Part shown: piece by piece, positions 10,363-21,721 of the stretch | Position numbering within the stretch: position 1 is the first letter of the stretch | Layout: each line of letters begins with the position of its first letter | DNA from: Deuterostichococcus epilithicus | Lineage: Eukaryota; Chlorophyta; Trebouxiophyceae; Prasiolales; Stichococcaceae | Assembly (NCBI GenBank): GCA_033439295.1 | Contig: JAVTLE010000014.1 | Location: forward strand, 2,542,001 to 2,606,000 | Direction: 5' to 3' | DNA length: 64,000 bases | Translations under genes and position numbers: made by a program | Notes under the pieces: model-generated | What the model was told of the DNA's origin: nothing | The model's database searches: none | Seen by the model: only the letters and a program-made list of their open reading frames with translations

Positions 10363-12918
10363 TCATGGGGTCTGGAGTTCCTGAAGGATGTTGTCGTGGT
10401 CCAGGACCAGCGACTCGCGACAGAACCTGCGCGACAGCAACGCGCCACATTCACACCACGCCCTTGAAACTTCGGTCGGCGGTCGGCGTCATGCGTCAGC
10501 AACATGCGCTTGCAGCGCTCAGAAGCTGCGGGCATGCACCAGCAGCAGCGGTCGCCGCATCTGATCAGGAAGTCAGATCGAGGCACCAGAGCGACTCCAG
10601 CACTCACTCGCAAGTGACCTGCACAATGCAAAGCAACCTTTAGACTCGATCAATCGCAATCGCAAACAATATTGTGTATCTGAATAAGGATGGGGAAGAT
10701 GGCTGGCGAACACCCACTTCACATCAATGTCAGCCAAGGCAGGACCTGTCCAGCGCAGGAGCAGTCTCACCTCGATCTTGCCCTCCTTCTCGACAATGTC
10801 CTCCACCTCGGCCTGGCCCAGCGCAGCCACGGCCCGCCTCATGCGCTGCTCCAGGTCATTTCGCTCGCATGGCCCGTAGCTGGAAACCAAACAGCAGTGT
10901 CAGCAGCGGTGCCTCACCATGCAAATATCGCTTTCTCATGCCTTTTGCAGCTCGGACAGCGGCTGCACGGCGCACAGCGCGTTGCCCCAGACCAGCAGAA
11001 GATCTACCACAATTCGAGAATGCACGTGCTTTCCGAGGCATGGGTGGCCCTGCCGGGCACTGCGCCTGCTCACCACACGGAGCCCACACAGGTCACAGGT
11101 CACGGCTGGACACGCATGCTCCGTGCACAGCAGAATCGAAGGGTGGCATGAGCACCTGGGCTGCACCGGCGGCCACCCAGCAGCCCCGCTGCAGACGAGA
11201 CTCGGCTGGTCGCACTTTGTGGTGCAAGCAAGCGCAAGCAGCGCGCAGCAGGGTTGGAGACGGAGCACGGAGGGGACTCGACAAGTGCCGCACCGCGGCG
11301 TGAGCGCAAAGCCCTCCTCAGCCGCCTGCAGGCCCCCGAGCAGCTTGCTGCACATCTGGCGCGAGGTCAGCCCCGCCTGCAGCTGCTCCGACACCGAGCC
11401 GAAGGCCGTGATGTTTGCCTCCAGCGCTGTCAGCGTCTCCTCCGACGCGAAGGGAAGCACCTGCGCCAGGGTCGGTGCCGGGTCAAAGGCCTTCAGCTCC
11501 CTCCGCTGTTGGGCAGCAGGTGGGTGGCGCGACGGGACTCTGAGAACGAAAGGCTGCGTCCCACCTGGACGAGGAAGCCGCCCGCGCTGAGCACCTCGCC
11601 CTCCCGCCCCACGCTGACGCCGAGGCCCAGGGCGCAGTTCTGCAGGGCAGCAGGGCAGCCATCGTCAGGCCAGCTGCTGACCTTCTGCCACGACAGCTGT
11701 GCTGCGTGACAGCTCGACGCCGCCATGCCATCTGCACAACACATGAAGCAGCCGCTGGATGTGAGCCACCAACCGAGCAATCCCCACCTGCTGCTCGCTG
11801 TCTGCCAAGTACGCAGCCAGGTCCTCTGCTATCTCGCCGCTCACTATGGGCGTCATACCTGCATCCCAGGGTTCGCGTAGTATGTCATATTTTGCATCCA
11901 TGTGAGGTCAAGAAGAAAAGCGGATGAACCTTGTGGTCTGAAATATCAGCCGACATTCCCCCGTGGGCCACGTGCTGCGGACCAACCTGTGTACGGCTGA
12001 GGCTGCATGGGGTGGTTTCGCACGACCGCCAGGAAGCCGGGACCGACGGCGCCGCCGACATTGAGCTTCCCCGCCCGGTTTAGCGGGGGGTCGGCGGCCG
12101 GCGCCTGCACCTTGCCCTTCACCTGGCCCTCCGCTGTCGCGATGGCCTGCAGCTCGCCAAGCGGGCCCTGCCCTTTGAACGTCACCTGTACGACCACATG
12201 TGATGCGTTTATAATCGCCATGACTTCATGTCGACATCGGAACCTGATGCCTTTGCCTGTCGGTGGGCTCGCATGTCGCCACATTCCGGCAGCTGGTATG
12301 CTGATGCCGCACATGACTGCGTGGTCCACCTGGGTTGTGGCCTGCTCCTCTCTGAAGGCAGCCAGCAGCAGCGTGCCCATGAGCAGCCGCCCTAGCGCCG
12401 CGCTGGCTGTGGGCGCCGTCCCGTGCCGACTGCACGCCTGCGGGAGACACCATGCCACTTAGAAAATCACACGCATGCTGCAGGAAGCTCGGACACCTCG
12501 ATGCAGCGTAGGATGTTGCAGGGTTTAGAACACAGCAGCGACAGCAGACTCAGCGGCGACAGCAGCGCAGTGCTGGACGCACATCCTGCACAAGGTCTCG
12601 GCCGGTCACGATGGTGACGGTGACTTCGCGGTTCTCTGACACGCTGCACAGCGAAATTACATGATAAGCGTTGCACAGCAGCGCTCCAGAAAAATGCGCT
12701 GCAGCATCGACCAGCAGGATGTGAGTACATACGCGCTGGCACCATTCCTTGAATATTCAGCCCGCGAACCTCTTGTACACTTCATCTGCCGCAGCCGACG
12801 CTGTGGCCTGTCCTCTTGTACACTTCATCTGCCGCAGCCGACGCTGTGGTCTGCCACTCGTGCGCAGGAAAGCAGCGCTGCACAGAGCTGGGCAATGCTG
12901 CTGCCGCCGCTGACGCAT
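10363..12918 (-). CDS. HSP33: Hsp33 redox-regulated chaperone (HslO), plastid-targeted
   Basis: Ten exons (12918-12770, 12643-12583, 12437-12330, 12185-11987, 11858-11788, 11639-11565, 11460-11294, 10879-10771, 10618-10608, 10426-10363) encode 337 residues. Hsp33 is a holdase that unfolds and becomes active when its zinc-binding cysteines are oxidised. Family blocks appear in order: ALGRLLMGTLLLA, GQGPLGELQAIA with GQVKGKV, KLNVGGAVGPGFLAVVR, SGEIAEDLAAYLADSEQ, GVSVGREGEVLSAGGFLVQ, then the redox switch. Only three switch cysteines are present, C281, C316 and C319 (RYGPCERN, then VTCEFCRE). The first residue of the usual CxC pair is Gly279. The first ~49 residues are Arg- and Ala-rich with few acids and look like a transit peptide. 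The start is the first in-frame ATG upstream of the conserved region. An 11-base microexon carries VTC. Head-to-tail with the PTB gene. Confidence 0.93.
10608..10618 (-). other. 11-base microexon (exon 9) of the Hsp33 gene
   Basis: The bases GTCACTTGCGA sit between GTGCAG and GTGAGT. They complete the frame between exon 8 (ends KEGKIE) and exon 10 (begins FCRESL), giving KIEVTCEFCRE, the conserved second cysteine pair. Without it the zinc-binding Cys316 is lost and the frame shifts. Confidence 0.85.
12769..12849 (-). repeat. 43-base tandem duplication over the Hsp33 exon 1 splice donor
   Basis: The 38 bases from 12769 recur exactly from 12812, a period of 43. The duplicated segment encodes the end of exon 1. 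The copy at 12769 is followed on the - strand by a GT donor (AGAG|GTTCGC). The copy at 12812 is followed by GACAGG and cannot serve as a donor. Because 43 is not a multiple of three, the copies are read in different frames inside the transit peptide. Confidence 0.9.
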
Positions 12919-13447
12919 GCAGCCAAGCGGGGGGGCATGCTGGTGCGTGACGTTTACAGTATTCAGACATCGTCGTGCCGTATATGCTCGGCTGTGGTTT
13001 TCAGCTCGGCACGGCAGATCTGTTTGGAAGTTGGTGCTGCAGTTCATTGACGTTGTTCGTCGCGAAGTGCAGCGCAAATTTCCCGAGCAACTTGCAAAGG
13101 TATGCAATGCAGTTGCTGAACATGACAAACGCTCGAATGGCAACAAAATGAGTAAGAGTGGAGGAGTGTGGCAGTCGGAATGCGCAACAGTGCCGTCTTC
13201 GTGCCACGTGGCACGATGCAGGCAGGCTGACTTGCAGCAGCCAGACTTTCGAAGGCAACACAAGATCGCGTGCAGCTCACAGCACACCAAGGGTTTCAGC
13301 ATACGACTGGTCGGTTTTACGTCTCAGCAGCGTCGGGAACAGCGCGGACAGCCCTTCATAAGTGGGTTCCAGCCTTCGACAGCGGTAACGCAACTACCGC
13401 GACTGCCGCAGCTCAACTCTCCAGAGATTGTATGACACTCCCAAAAA
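12919..13447. other. spacer: Hsp33 promoter side and PTB 3' side
   Basis: This region lies between the Hsp33 start and the stop of the PTB gene, both on the - strand. The - strand frame stays open upstream of the chosen Hsp33 ATG, but no earlier in-frame ATG looks better. No other gene is seen. Confidence 0.5.
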
Positions 13448-16400
13448 TCAGTAGCGCCCCTGCGGCCTCCAGCCGGGCGGCGGCCCCCGGGGCGGGCCGC
13501 CTGGCCCCCTTGGCGGCGGCGGGCCCGCAGGACCTCGCGGCGGACCGCCGTAGCCCATCGGCGGCCTCGGGGGACCTGTGCGATTTGCACGGTAGCTGCT
13601 GTTGGCGCCGGACGGAGAATCTCGACTCTGGATGGAGCGCAACATTCAGACTGGCATTACCCTCAACACCAATGGCTGGCGCATGTGGGTGTATCCCACC
13701 GGGGGCGCGGTACAGCAGCCCAACGCAGACGACCCCTGCATAGCACGGCTCACCTCCGGGTGGGCCGCCGTAAGGGCCTGACGGGCCGCGCGGCGGGCCT
13801 CCATAGCCCGGCGGCGGTGGGCCGCCGTACCCGCCAGGAGGCGCGCCATAGCCTCCGGGGGGCCCGCCGGAGGGCGGCAAGCCCGGGGGGCCACCCCGCC
13901 CGCCGCTGCCCATTATGCTGTTGGCTGCCTGCGCGAGCTCCTCATGTGCCCGCTCGTAGTCCGCGCCTGCGCGGCGACAGAGGGGCGGATCACTCTCTGA
14001 GGCTCACTGCGATGAGGACAGCCCTGAGCTTGTCGACCACTCGAGGTCTAGGCAATGTCCCGTCCTGCGGAGGCTGCTGGAACCAGCCAGCTTTGGATGG
14101 TGAGCGCCTGCCATATGGTACAACCGGCCGGCAGTCCTGTGTCTCCACACACGCCCAATGTGACCACAGTCGAGCTAGCTTCCAGACAGGCTACAGCTGG
14201 AGGCGTGTCACAACAAGACAAGAACCTAACCTGTCGGGGCCTCCTCCGGGGCGATTGCTAGCGGGTTGGCTTGCGTGGGCGTGTGGAACCCATTCTGCTG
14301 TGCCGGCGCCGCCAGCAGGTTGGCGCCCGTCCAGTCCCACCCCCGCTCGTTGTTCGCCTTCACGTTGAGGTCCCGGTGCACCGAGTACGACAGCTTGAGC
14401 TGCACGCATACCGCCGAGTTGCAGTCAGCAGTGCCGCCTCAGGACCATTGGCATAAGACGTAGGCCGTCAGCAGTGCGAGACATTTGATGCCTGCAGCAT
14501 TTCAAAAAAACGAGCCAGCACATTGCTCCTGCTCCGAAACCCTGAAATCAAGCTCACCCTGTTGTAGCCGCCGTCATAGATCGCATGCCCCTCGAGCGCC
14601 GCCTTGGCGTTGGCCGCGCTGGCTGCGTCTGCATACTGCACCAATGCCTGCATCGAAGCCACAGCAAGTCAAGTCGGGATGCAGCACGATGCTGCTGCAT
14701 TCCAGTTACATCGAGCTGACCCTGCCACCTGTGTGACAGAATGGTGCTGGCTGCTGACCGCTGTTGCACGTGCCGCCTGGGCCGCACCTGCCACTGATTG
14801 TTCTTTTCGAAGATGGCCATCTTCTGGACGGCGCCGTACGGCGAGAAGACAGTGTGCAGCGGGTCCACTGTCACCGGGTACGCCATGTTCTCCACCTGCA
14901 ATTTTACCGGGTTTTTGTTGCGAACGATTTCGCCCAGGACGGCAGCAACTGACTCGGTGATGCCTGCCTGAGAGGAACAAGCACCGTGCAGCAGAGGCTG
15001 CAAGCGTGTCCGGTGACCAGGCAGCAACAGCAATTGCCTGCTGCATCACTGATCCGCAACAGTCAGCATGCCAGCAAGAGAGCGCCCGCAGCTTCACACA
15101 ACTCGATTCCACCGAGCGGCGGACCTGGGCGAGCAAGACATTGCCCTCCTGCGGGTTCGCGTTGATGGGCGCTTGGATGCCCATGCCCAGCATGCCCGGG
15201 TCCGTTGCGAAGGGCGCCACCGGCAGGTACGGGTTCGTGTAGTCCCTGCACAGGTTGTGCGGAGACTGAGGACAGCTCTTTCGTACCAGAGACTGTAGTG
15301 TGTTTCTCCAAGGGGGCCGCGGCAAGACAGGGCCCGAGATGTGGGGCAGCTCCAACACGGCGGTCCGCGAGGCAAGGACATGTCCACAGAGCGCTGCACG
15401 GACCTGCTGCGGTGGCTCTGGAACTTGACATTCAGGTCCGTGTGCTGCGAGAAGGTGATCTTGAGCATGGGAGGGTTGGGCGTGTCGTCCAGCAAGTGCT
15501 TCGGGATGTGCCGCCCATCCAGCGCTTGCCGCACCTGCAGACACCACCTTTCACTCGGAAGGGTGCCTAGCACAGCTGCAGCATCTGCTTGTCAATTCTG
15601 CTCGACGGTCTGGTGCGATCAATTTGCACAGCCCTACGGGCAGCCCTACGGGCAGCCCTACGGCAGCCGCTGATTGCACATGTGGCAGCCAGCAGTTCGC
15701 GCTGCCTGAGTTGCTCGATCAAGCCTGAAATTGGCGGCAGCTGTCTCACCTGCTCGGCTGTGCTTGCGTCTGGATACTGCACCAGCGCTTGGAAGCCCGA
15801 CTGCTTCTCAAATGTGGCGATTTTCTGCACCGTGCCAAAGGCGGAGAACACCAGGTGTAGCGTGTCCAGCGTCACATTCACCCCCGGCTGCACGCAAGGA
15901 TAGCTTGTACAATCGGAGCAGTGCACAAGAAGATCGTGGATGCGGACGTGTAGGCCCGACGATGGTGCAACGTGAGCACGGCAGTAGCAATCATACTGAT
16001 GTACTGCTTGCAGCCTTTGATGCAGCAAAGTGCGCACGTCCAGGTTCTCCAGGGACACCAGGATGACATTGCCGGACGAGTCCCCTGTCTTGGTGGTAGA
16101 GTTGATGATCTGATCGCGGGTCGAATACTGCAGATACACCGTCTTGCCGCGGACCTGCACGGTGAGCACCAGTCAGTCGACAGCCCCCAAGCGAAGCTGG
16201 ACAGCCCTGAGGGACACTGGATGCTTCGCCAACCCTGGATGCCCCGATACGGTCAAGCATTAACGGCGCCGGTGCCACGAGACCAGCAGCACCTTGGCTG
16301 GATCTGACGAGCTGGCGAAGAAGTTGACCATCTGGATGGCCAGGCTCTGGTCTGTGAACTCGATGAACGCCTGGTTGCGGTTGGGGCCCACATTCAGCTT

Positions 16401-16811
16401 CGACTGCACGATCTCGCCAAAGGGCGCCGCCAGCTCCACTAGCTCCTACAGATCCGAGGCCTCGCTTTTCTGATGGGTACCGCACCTTGCGACTGTGCAT
16501 ATCGCAAATTCCGCAGCCATGCGAGTTTCGCCGGCACAGTCGGCACCGTCAAACAGCCCATACCTCGTGAGTTGTCTCATACGGCAGGTTCCGTATATGC
16601 AGCACCTGTGTCAGCACCAGTACCGACGTCAAGGCTGCGACGGGCAGCTAATGGCCTCATTGCTGAGTACGCCGCAGCATGCGCCTAGCGCCGCTGCCAG
16701 GCACGGCCAGTGTTACTGCTCACGAGTGCAGATCGCGAACTTGCTTCTACAACGCTAAAGCTGTCTCACCCTCGACGGCGGCTGTGAATAGCGGTGCCCG
16801 CTGTCCCCCAT
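13448..16811 (-). CDS. PTB: polypyrimidine-tract-binding protein (three RRMs, Gly/Pro-rich tail)
   Basis: Twelve exons (16811-16770, 16605-16564, 16445-16293, 16154-16038, 15887-15750, 15534-15404, 15245-15125, 14967-14788, 14647-14558, 14399-14231, 13966-13754, 13620-13448) give 522 residues. Plant and animal PTBs bind pyrimidine tracts in pre-mRNA and control splicing and mRNA fate. RRM1 spans about residues 15-93 (VLHIRNLPYE, then RNQAFIEF). RRM2 spans about 108-205 (TLHLVFSAFGTVQKIATFEK, GFQALVQYPD) and ends in the plant-type linker SRDYTNPYLP. RRM3 spans about 268-352 (VDPLHTVFSPYGAVQKMAIF, then LKLSYSVHRDLNVK). The tail from about residue 415 is Gly/Pro/Tyr-rich (PPGGYGAPPGGYGGPP) and ends WRPQGRY. 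The acceptor of the last intron is the weakest call: a GAG acceptor fits the phase, while the nearby CAG does not. It is transcribed away from the SurE gene. Confidence 0.93.
15629..15664 (+). repeat. three 12-base tandem units in a PTB intron
   Basis: CAGCCCTACGGG is repeated three times, the last unit lacking its final base. It lies between PTB exons 5 and 6. On the + strand it would read GQPYGQPYGQPYG, but no + gene is supported there. Confidence 0.85.
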
Positions 16812-17469
16812 GCCGGCACGTCTGAGCTGCGGGCTAGACTGAGATCACCCCCCTGGAAGGCCCAGCTATGCCTGCGACATAGTTGGCCAAGCTGGGCCTG
16901 CTGGAAGGCTACGACCCCGAATCAGGATTTCTGGCTAGCAAGGTTGGCAAGGGGTCTGCTGCACTTGCTCTAACTGTGCTCGAAACAAAAGTTGTTGCGT
17001 TTCGGCTGCTCGCAGCAGAGTGCCTCGCAGTCGCGCAACTGGGTTGCTGTCTGGCAATGTGCAAACCTGCTGGCACCCTGTGTTGTGCTTGTCAAGCACG
17101 CTTGAAACGAGGCTCTGAACTATGGCTACAAAATTTCAGCACGCCTGCAGAGGCGGACTCTCAGAACGCGCAGGGGGCAGACACAAAGCAGTTGACACCA
17201 CGCGACTTGATCATCAGTGTGCAACTCTGCATGCACGCTGATGCACATTGATGTCGCAGCAATTTCACTGAGCATCACCACTGAGCCAGGCCAGGTGCAA
17301 GCACTAAGACTTTTTCATCACACATCCGAAACCACGTTGTTTTCCAGCAACTGTCATATAGGTGGCAGATTTGGGATCGAAGGACGTACATTGATCAAGG
17401 AACACCGCAAATATATCACAGCGTGCGGCGACGACATACTGCACCATCAATTTACATCTTAATCAAGGC
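16812..17469. other. intergenic region between divergent PTB and SurE genes
   Basis: Both genes start outward from here, so it should hold both promoters and 5' leaders. A + strand frame (16883-17251) is open, but its sequence has no family resemblance. No TATA box or operator stands out clearly. Confidence 0.5.
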
Positions 17470-19113
17470 ATGCAGCGAGCGGCGCAGCTTGGTGCACGGC
17501 TTTCCCTCTCTAGACGCCTCCTCACCACCGGCCCCCAGCAACGTCAGCACCGATTTTCAGCAGGTGTGTGCATCAATGGCCAGTATTCGCTTCACGATCG
17601 GAGAAGGCTACGAAATGTGCAGCAGTACCCGCACAGCGGCAGGACACGATGCCGTGCTTCAAAAGCAATAACAGGCTGGCCCTCTGATTCGGGGGGGGTA
17701 AGTGTCTGCTACCATCAACGCCTTTCATCATCTTTATTTCAGGAATGAGTGTGGTTCGAGCGTCAGCAGCGCCCCGGAAGGTGGTGCTGACGAACGATGA
17801 TGGGCCCGACTCGCCATTTTTTTACGCCTGGGTAGCACATGTTCGGCAGGAGCTCGGGTGGGTCCAGTGCATGCTAGTGGTGCTTAGTGATGGACTCGAA
17901 CACCATGCAGGTTTCGTTGAGGGTGCCACGCTCAGGTGTGCTCTTTGAGGGTGCCATGCTCATGTGTGCTTAGGTGGGATGCAGTGGTGTGTGTGCCGGC
18001 GGGGCCGCAGAGCTTTGTTTCGAAGTCCATCACCCGGGGCCCATTCAAGGCAAGCTAGTGTCTTCGCCACGAACGCACACATCCGAATATTCTGCGTGGC
18101 TCTTCGTTGTCAATAGAGGCACGGTCCTGCGATAGACTAGGTGGCCTGGCTGTGCTCTGCTGCAACTTGAGTGCGTTGCCCGCAGGTGGACCGGAAGGCT
18201 GAGGACGATTACCACATTGATGCATCCCCGGCCTCGTGTGTAAACCTTGCGGTGTATGACCTGGTGCCGGACGCAGACCTGATCATCTCGGGTCCCAACG
18301 TGGGGCACAATGCCGGCAGGTCCGCCGGCACAAACTGCTTATCTGATTTTCCCATTGCCATGTCACATTTCTGGTTAACACTGCTGCAGCCGTGAACACG
18401 TTCCGACGGCGCGCTCCCGGGCTGTCTGGCGACCTGAGACCGTGCTCGCGGTGTTGCAGGGGCTCTGTGCTGTCCTCTGGCACGGTGGGAGCCGCCATGG
18501 AGGGCGCCATCGCGGGCCGCAAGGCCATCGCCATCTCCTTCCCCTTCTTCCACGGCTGGGGCAAGTGGACAGAACAGGACATCGCCGCAGCCGTGCGGGT
18601 GGCGGGCTCAGTCAGCTCCAAACTGTGGCGTGAGTGGCAGGGCCAGCCTGGGCCCTCGCTATTCAATGTCAACGTGCCTGTCAGCGTGAGCGAGCCGGAC
18701 CACCTGGTTGTGTTCACCACGGTCGACACCGCGGCGCAGTATGAGCGGCTTTACGGTGAGTGTCCTTGTGCTCATGCTGCCGGTGCTGTCGTCACGGTGA
18801 TACCAAGGCGACACTGCTTGGCTGCTGCACTCTTCCTGTGATGTCTTACAGGGTGCAATCGACTCACATGCATGCCTGCAATGCTGCCGCAGCGCCGCAC
18901 GTGATTGCTTGTCCTGAACACGCAGCTCTAAACAACGAGAGCGGGTGCTACGAGTGGAGCCCCAAGGCGTTGAGGGTCTTCCAGATCGATAATCCCCAGC
19001 CCGGCGGCGACGTGGCAGCCATCAAAGCCGGCAACGTGTCTGTGACGCCCCTGTCTTGCGGCTTCGGGCCTGGCACACACGAACCAGAGAGCCGTGAGGT
19101 TCTGTCAGTCTAG
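17470..19113 (+). CDS. surE: SurE-type 5'/3'-nucleotidase (acid phosphatase), probably mitochondrial or plastidial
   Basis: Six exons (17470-17563, 17743-17857, 17974-18049, 18186-18319, 18460-18755, 18926-19113) give 300 residues. SurE hydrolyses nucleoside monophosphates with a divalent metal. The metal site VLTNDDGPDSP (Asp50, Asp51), the block GPQSFVSKSITRG, SGPNVGHNAG and the segment SSGTVGAAMEGAIAGRKAIA are all present in family order. Exon 1 encodes an Arg/Gln/Leu-rich leader (MQRAAQLGARLSLSRRLL) with no acidic residue, typical of an organelle presequence. Its phase matches exon 2 exactly. If exon 1 were only leader RNA, translation would begin at the ATG at 17745. Intron 3 uses a GC donor (TTCAAG|GCAAGC). 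It faces the MiaA gene tail to tail. Confidence 0.92.
17917..17970 (+). repeat. 28-base-period tandem duplication ending at a SurE splice acceptor
   Basis: TTGAGGGTGCCACGCTCAGG and its following bases at 17917-17942 recur with two changes at 17945-17970, directly before the TAG acceptor of exon 3. It lies wholly within intron 2. Confidence 0.85.
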
Positions 19114-19590
19114 TCGGCATTGGATCTGGACAAGAGATAGCTCAAACACAATGGATCAACGTCCGTTGGTCAGACTTTGACAGAGATGACTAGTACCTTG
19201 ACTCACCATGTGCTTGACCACATTAAGTATTAGATTGGTTGATGACGAAACCATTGGATAACCGCCTGGTTTCCTGCACTATGCTGGCTGCTTCGAGAGC
19301 AGGGCATGTGTCTCAGTGCACAGCGCCTCCAGCGCGTGTGTGTCATTCAAGATATGTGACACCGACTGGTACTGCTTCATCTCCTTCTGCTGCTCCTTCG
19401 ATAGCAGACCATGCTGCCCACTGTCGCCTGCGCCGCCGAATGTTCAGCTTGTCAGCAGCGCACTGATGCCGTGAATTGAGGCCAGCGGTCCGAGATACTG
19501 AATCGGGAGTGCAGGTGGCAGGGTGCAATGAAGTGCAAACGCAACACAGGCTATCCTGCTAGCAGCACTCGAGTCGTTCGCTAAAGCAGG
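19114..19590. other. convergent spacer between SurE and MiaA genes
   Basis: Both neighbouring stop codons face this region, so it should contain two 3' untranslated regions. Short frames are present but none has a family signature. I see no repeat or RNA gene. Confidence 0.55.
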
Positions 19591-21721
19591 TCAAGCTGCA
19601 GAGATTGGGTGCGTGTCACCTGTGTAGGGCTCGCTGCGGAGGTGCTGCTGAATCTGAGCCACAATCTCAGCGGTCCGTTCCGTGGCGTCCAGCCACCGGA
19701 ACAGCTCCACGCCGCGCGCCCATTTGATCTGCGACTGGCAGTACTGTCGCGACCCCGACTGCACCTTGACCAGCAGCTCCATCTGCGCAGGAGTGGAGCG
19801 GCGCTCAGCGGATGCAGAGCCACATCCGCGCCCTTCTGCTGTGCGCATGTGCCTCTTTGCCCTGCTGCGGACAATGGAAAAAGTCAGAGGATTTGATATT
19901 CACGAGATAACTAACAAGAGCCTGCGCCAACAGGCAAGGTGCCATGCAGTGCCGAGGAGGCCATCGAAGCACACCATGCTGCTGGGAGTGAGCGATGCCG
20001 GATCTGCCCGCCACTGGAGCAAGGCCTCCAGGCCCTGCCGGTAGCCGATGGCGCGGGTCGCGCTGTTGGAGTTGGGCTGCAGCCCGCCTTCCAGCAGCCC
20101 CATGCACTCCTGCGTTCGAGAAGCAGCCCTGCTGAGCACCTGGGGCGACTATTGCCAAGCCGCCAGCACGACGGGTGTGTACTGTGCAGCGTTGCAGGTG
20201 GGCATCCCCTTGAAGAACAGCAGCCTCCGCCGCACGCGAGCCTGCTCAACCTGCACCTCCTGCACCATACTGCATCCACAAAATGCCAATGACATTTCGA
20301 TATCAAACCTCACCCGCAGCATGCCGTCGCGCAGCATCTCCTCGCAGCGTGCGTCAATGCGGCGGTACAGCTCCGTTCGCGGCCGGTCCATGAAGAAGCA
20401 GCGGAAGTCGTGGTCAAGCGGCTTGGCAATGTCCAGGTTCAACGCCGCCCGCGGCTGGCCCGTGCTCATGACGATCTCCAGCACCCGCAGCAGCCGGTAG
20501 TAATTGTTTGGCACCGTCTTGAGCCTTCGTGCGATCACAACGTTCATATTGTAGGGTGAATGCTCTGGGACTGAATCGCGCGCATAGGTTGCAAGAAGGC
20601 GATGAACAACTGATTAGCACCAGCACTCACATGCCGCTGTCTGCAGCAGCCTATCTCTCGTATGTGCAGTGTGCGAGGCAGTGTGGAAAGCATTCCTTAC
20701 TCCTCGGCGGATGCTGGGTCGCCGAGAGCCGCGACCGTCTCGACGCCGACCTGCCACTTCTGCTGCGGCGTCAGCTCCGCGCCCTGCGCCGTCGCCGCCT
20801 CCTCCCACGCCTGCGCGAATTCATGCCAGTGAAGTCAGCACTTGAACAGTGATGATGCTTGCGGTGGGAAAAGCAGGAAGCTTGCTCCAAAACTGCTTTC
20901 TGAAGTGGACAATACACGATGCTTGCATGTACTCGCCTTGTCAAGCTTGGCCTGAGCTGCTGCTGCCAGCTGCCCATTGGACACGGGCGTGTTTGGCTTG
21001 CCGTATATGTACCAGCGCAGGTAGAAGCCTGTGCCACCAACGACGACTGGCGTCTTGCCCCTCTGCATTGCATCAGAGATGGCAATGCGAGCTCAAGATT
21101 CGTGTCATAGCCGTTTTATACGAAACTCATGCAGAGACGTCCAATCATGGAGGCGCTGAGGAGGCAACCTCAAGTGCTTGCCTGCAGGATGTCCTCGGTC
21201 ACTGATCGCGCTCGGTGGTAAAAGTGTCCGGCCGAAAATTCGTCAGCCGGGTCCGCAATGTCGATCAGGTGGTGCGGAATACCCTGCCGCAGGTGCTCTG
21301 GCAGCTGCGGCCGAAGCAAGGCACGTCTGCTGGACTCTGGCCATGAGGTCGACTCAAGGATATGCGTATGGGGCGTCACATGCGAAGTGGGGCTGCGCTG
21401 GATCGCTAGACTGGAGTGACAATCTCTGAAGCCCACCTTTGCCGATCCGATGTCCAGGCCTCGATATACTTGCACTGAATCAGCGCTGATGACTTCGCCA
21501 TTCACGGCGCGAGCCAGCTCCAGCGAGGCGGCAGTCTTGCCGACGGCCGTCGGGCCGGTCAGGATGATGACCTGCGGCCTACCAGCTGCTTGCCGCGTTG
21601 ATGCTGTATCTACTGCTGACATGCTGCAATGCCGCTTGACAGCGCGCATGTACGCCGCTGCCCGCGGCCGGCAAGCCAGGATCGCACAGGCGCGCGTGCC
21701 GTGCCGCGTCCAGACGAGCAT
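19591..21721 (-). CDS. miaA: tRNA dimethylallyltransferase (MiaA/tRNA-IPT), organelle-targeted
   Basis: Seven exons (21721-21437, 21304-21182, 21062-20937, 20810-20701, 20524-20314, 20109-19975, 19782-19591) give 393 residues. The enzyme adds an isopentenyl group to A37 of tRNAs that read UNN codons. In plants, tRNA breakdown also releases cis-zeatin-type cytokinins. The nucleotide-binding loop GPTAVGKT lies at residues 56-63 and the catalytic segment [18 protein letters not shown] at 79-95. Then follow [52 protein letters not shown] and a C-terminal [14 protein letters not shown]. The first ~45 residues are Arg/Ala/Cys-rich and look like a presequence. The first in-frame ATG is at 21721, since the codon further upstream is TTG. 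Introns 2 and 3 use GC donors (CTGCAG|GCAAGC, GACAAG|GCGAGT). Divergent from PepD. Confidence 0.94.

Noticed and set aside
15341-15673. + strand ORF ending in QPYGQPYGQPYG as a repeat protein
   Set aside because: It is antisense to PTB exon 6 and an intron; PTB motifs are unambiguous on the - strand.
16883-17251. + strand 122-codon ORF upstream of SurE as a gene
   Set aside because: No family resemblance and no splice phase link to SurE exon 1; more likely leader or intergenic sequence.
20190-20290. An extra MiaA exon ([20 protein letters not shown])
   Set aside because: Joining exon 5 directly to exon 6 gives the conserved [18 protein letters not shown] without it; the phase also fits.
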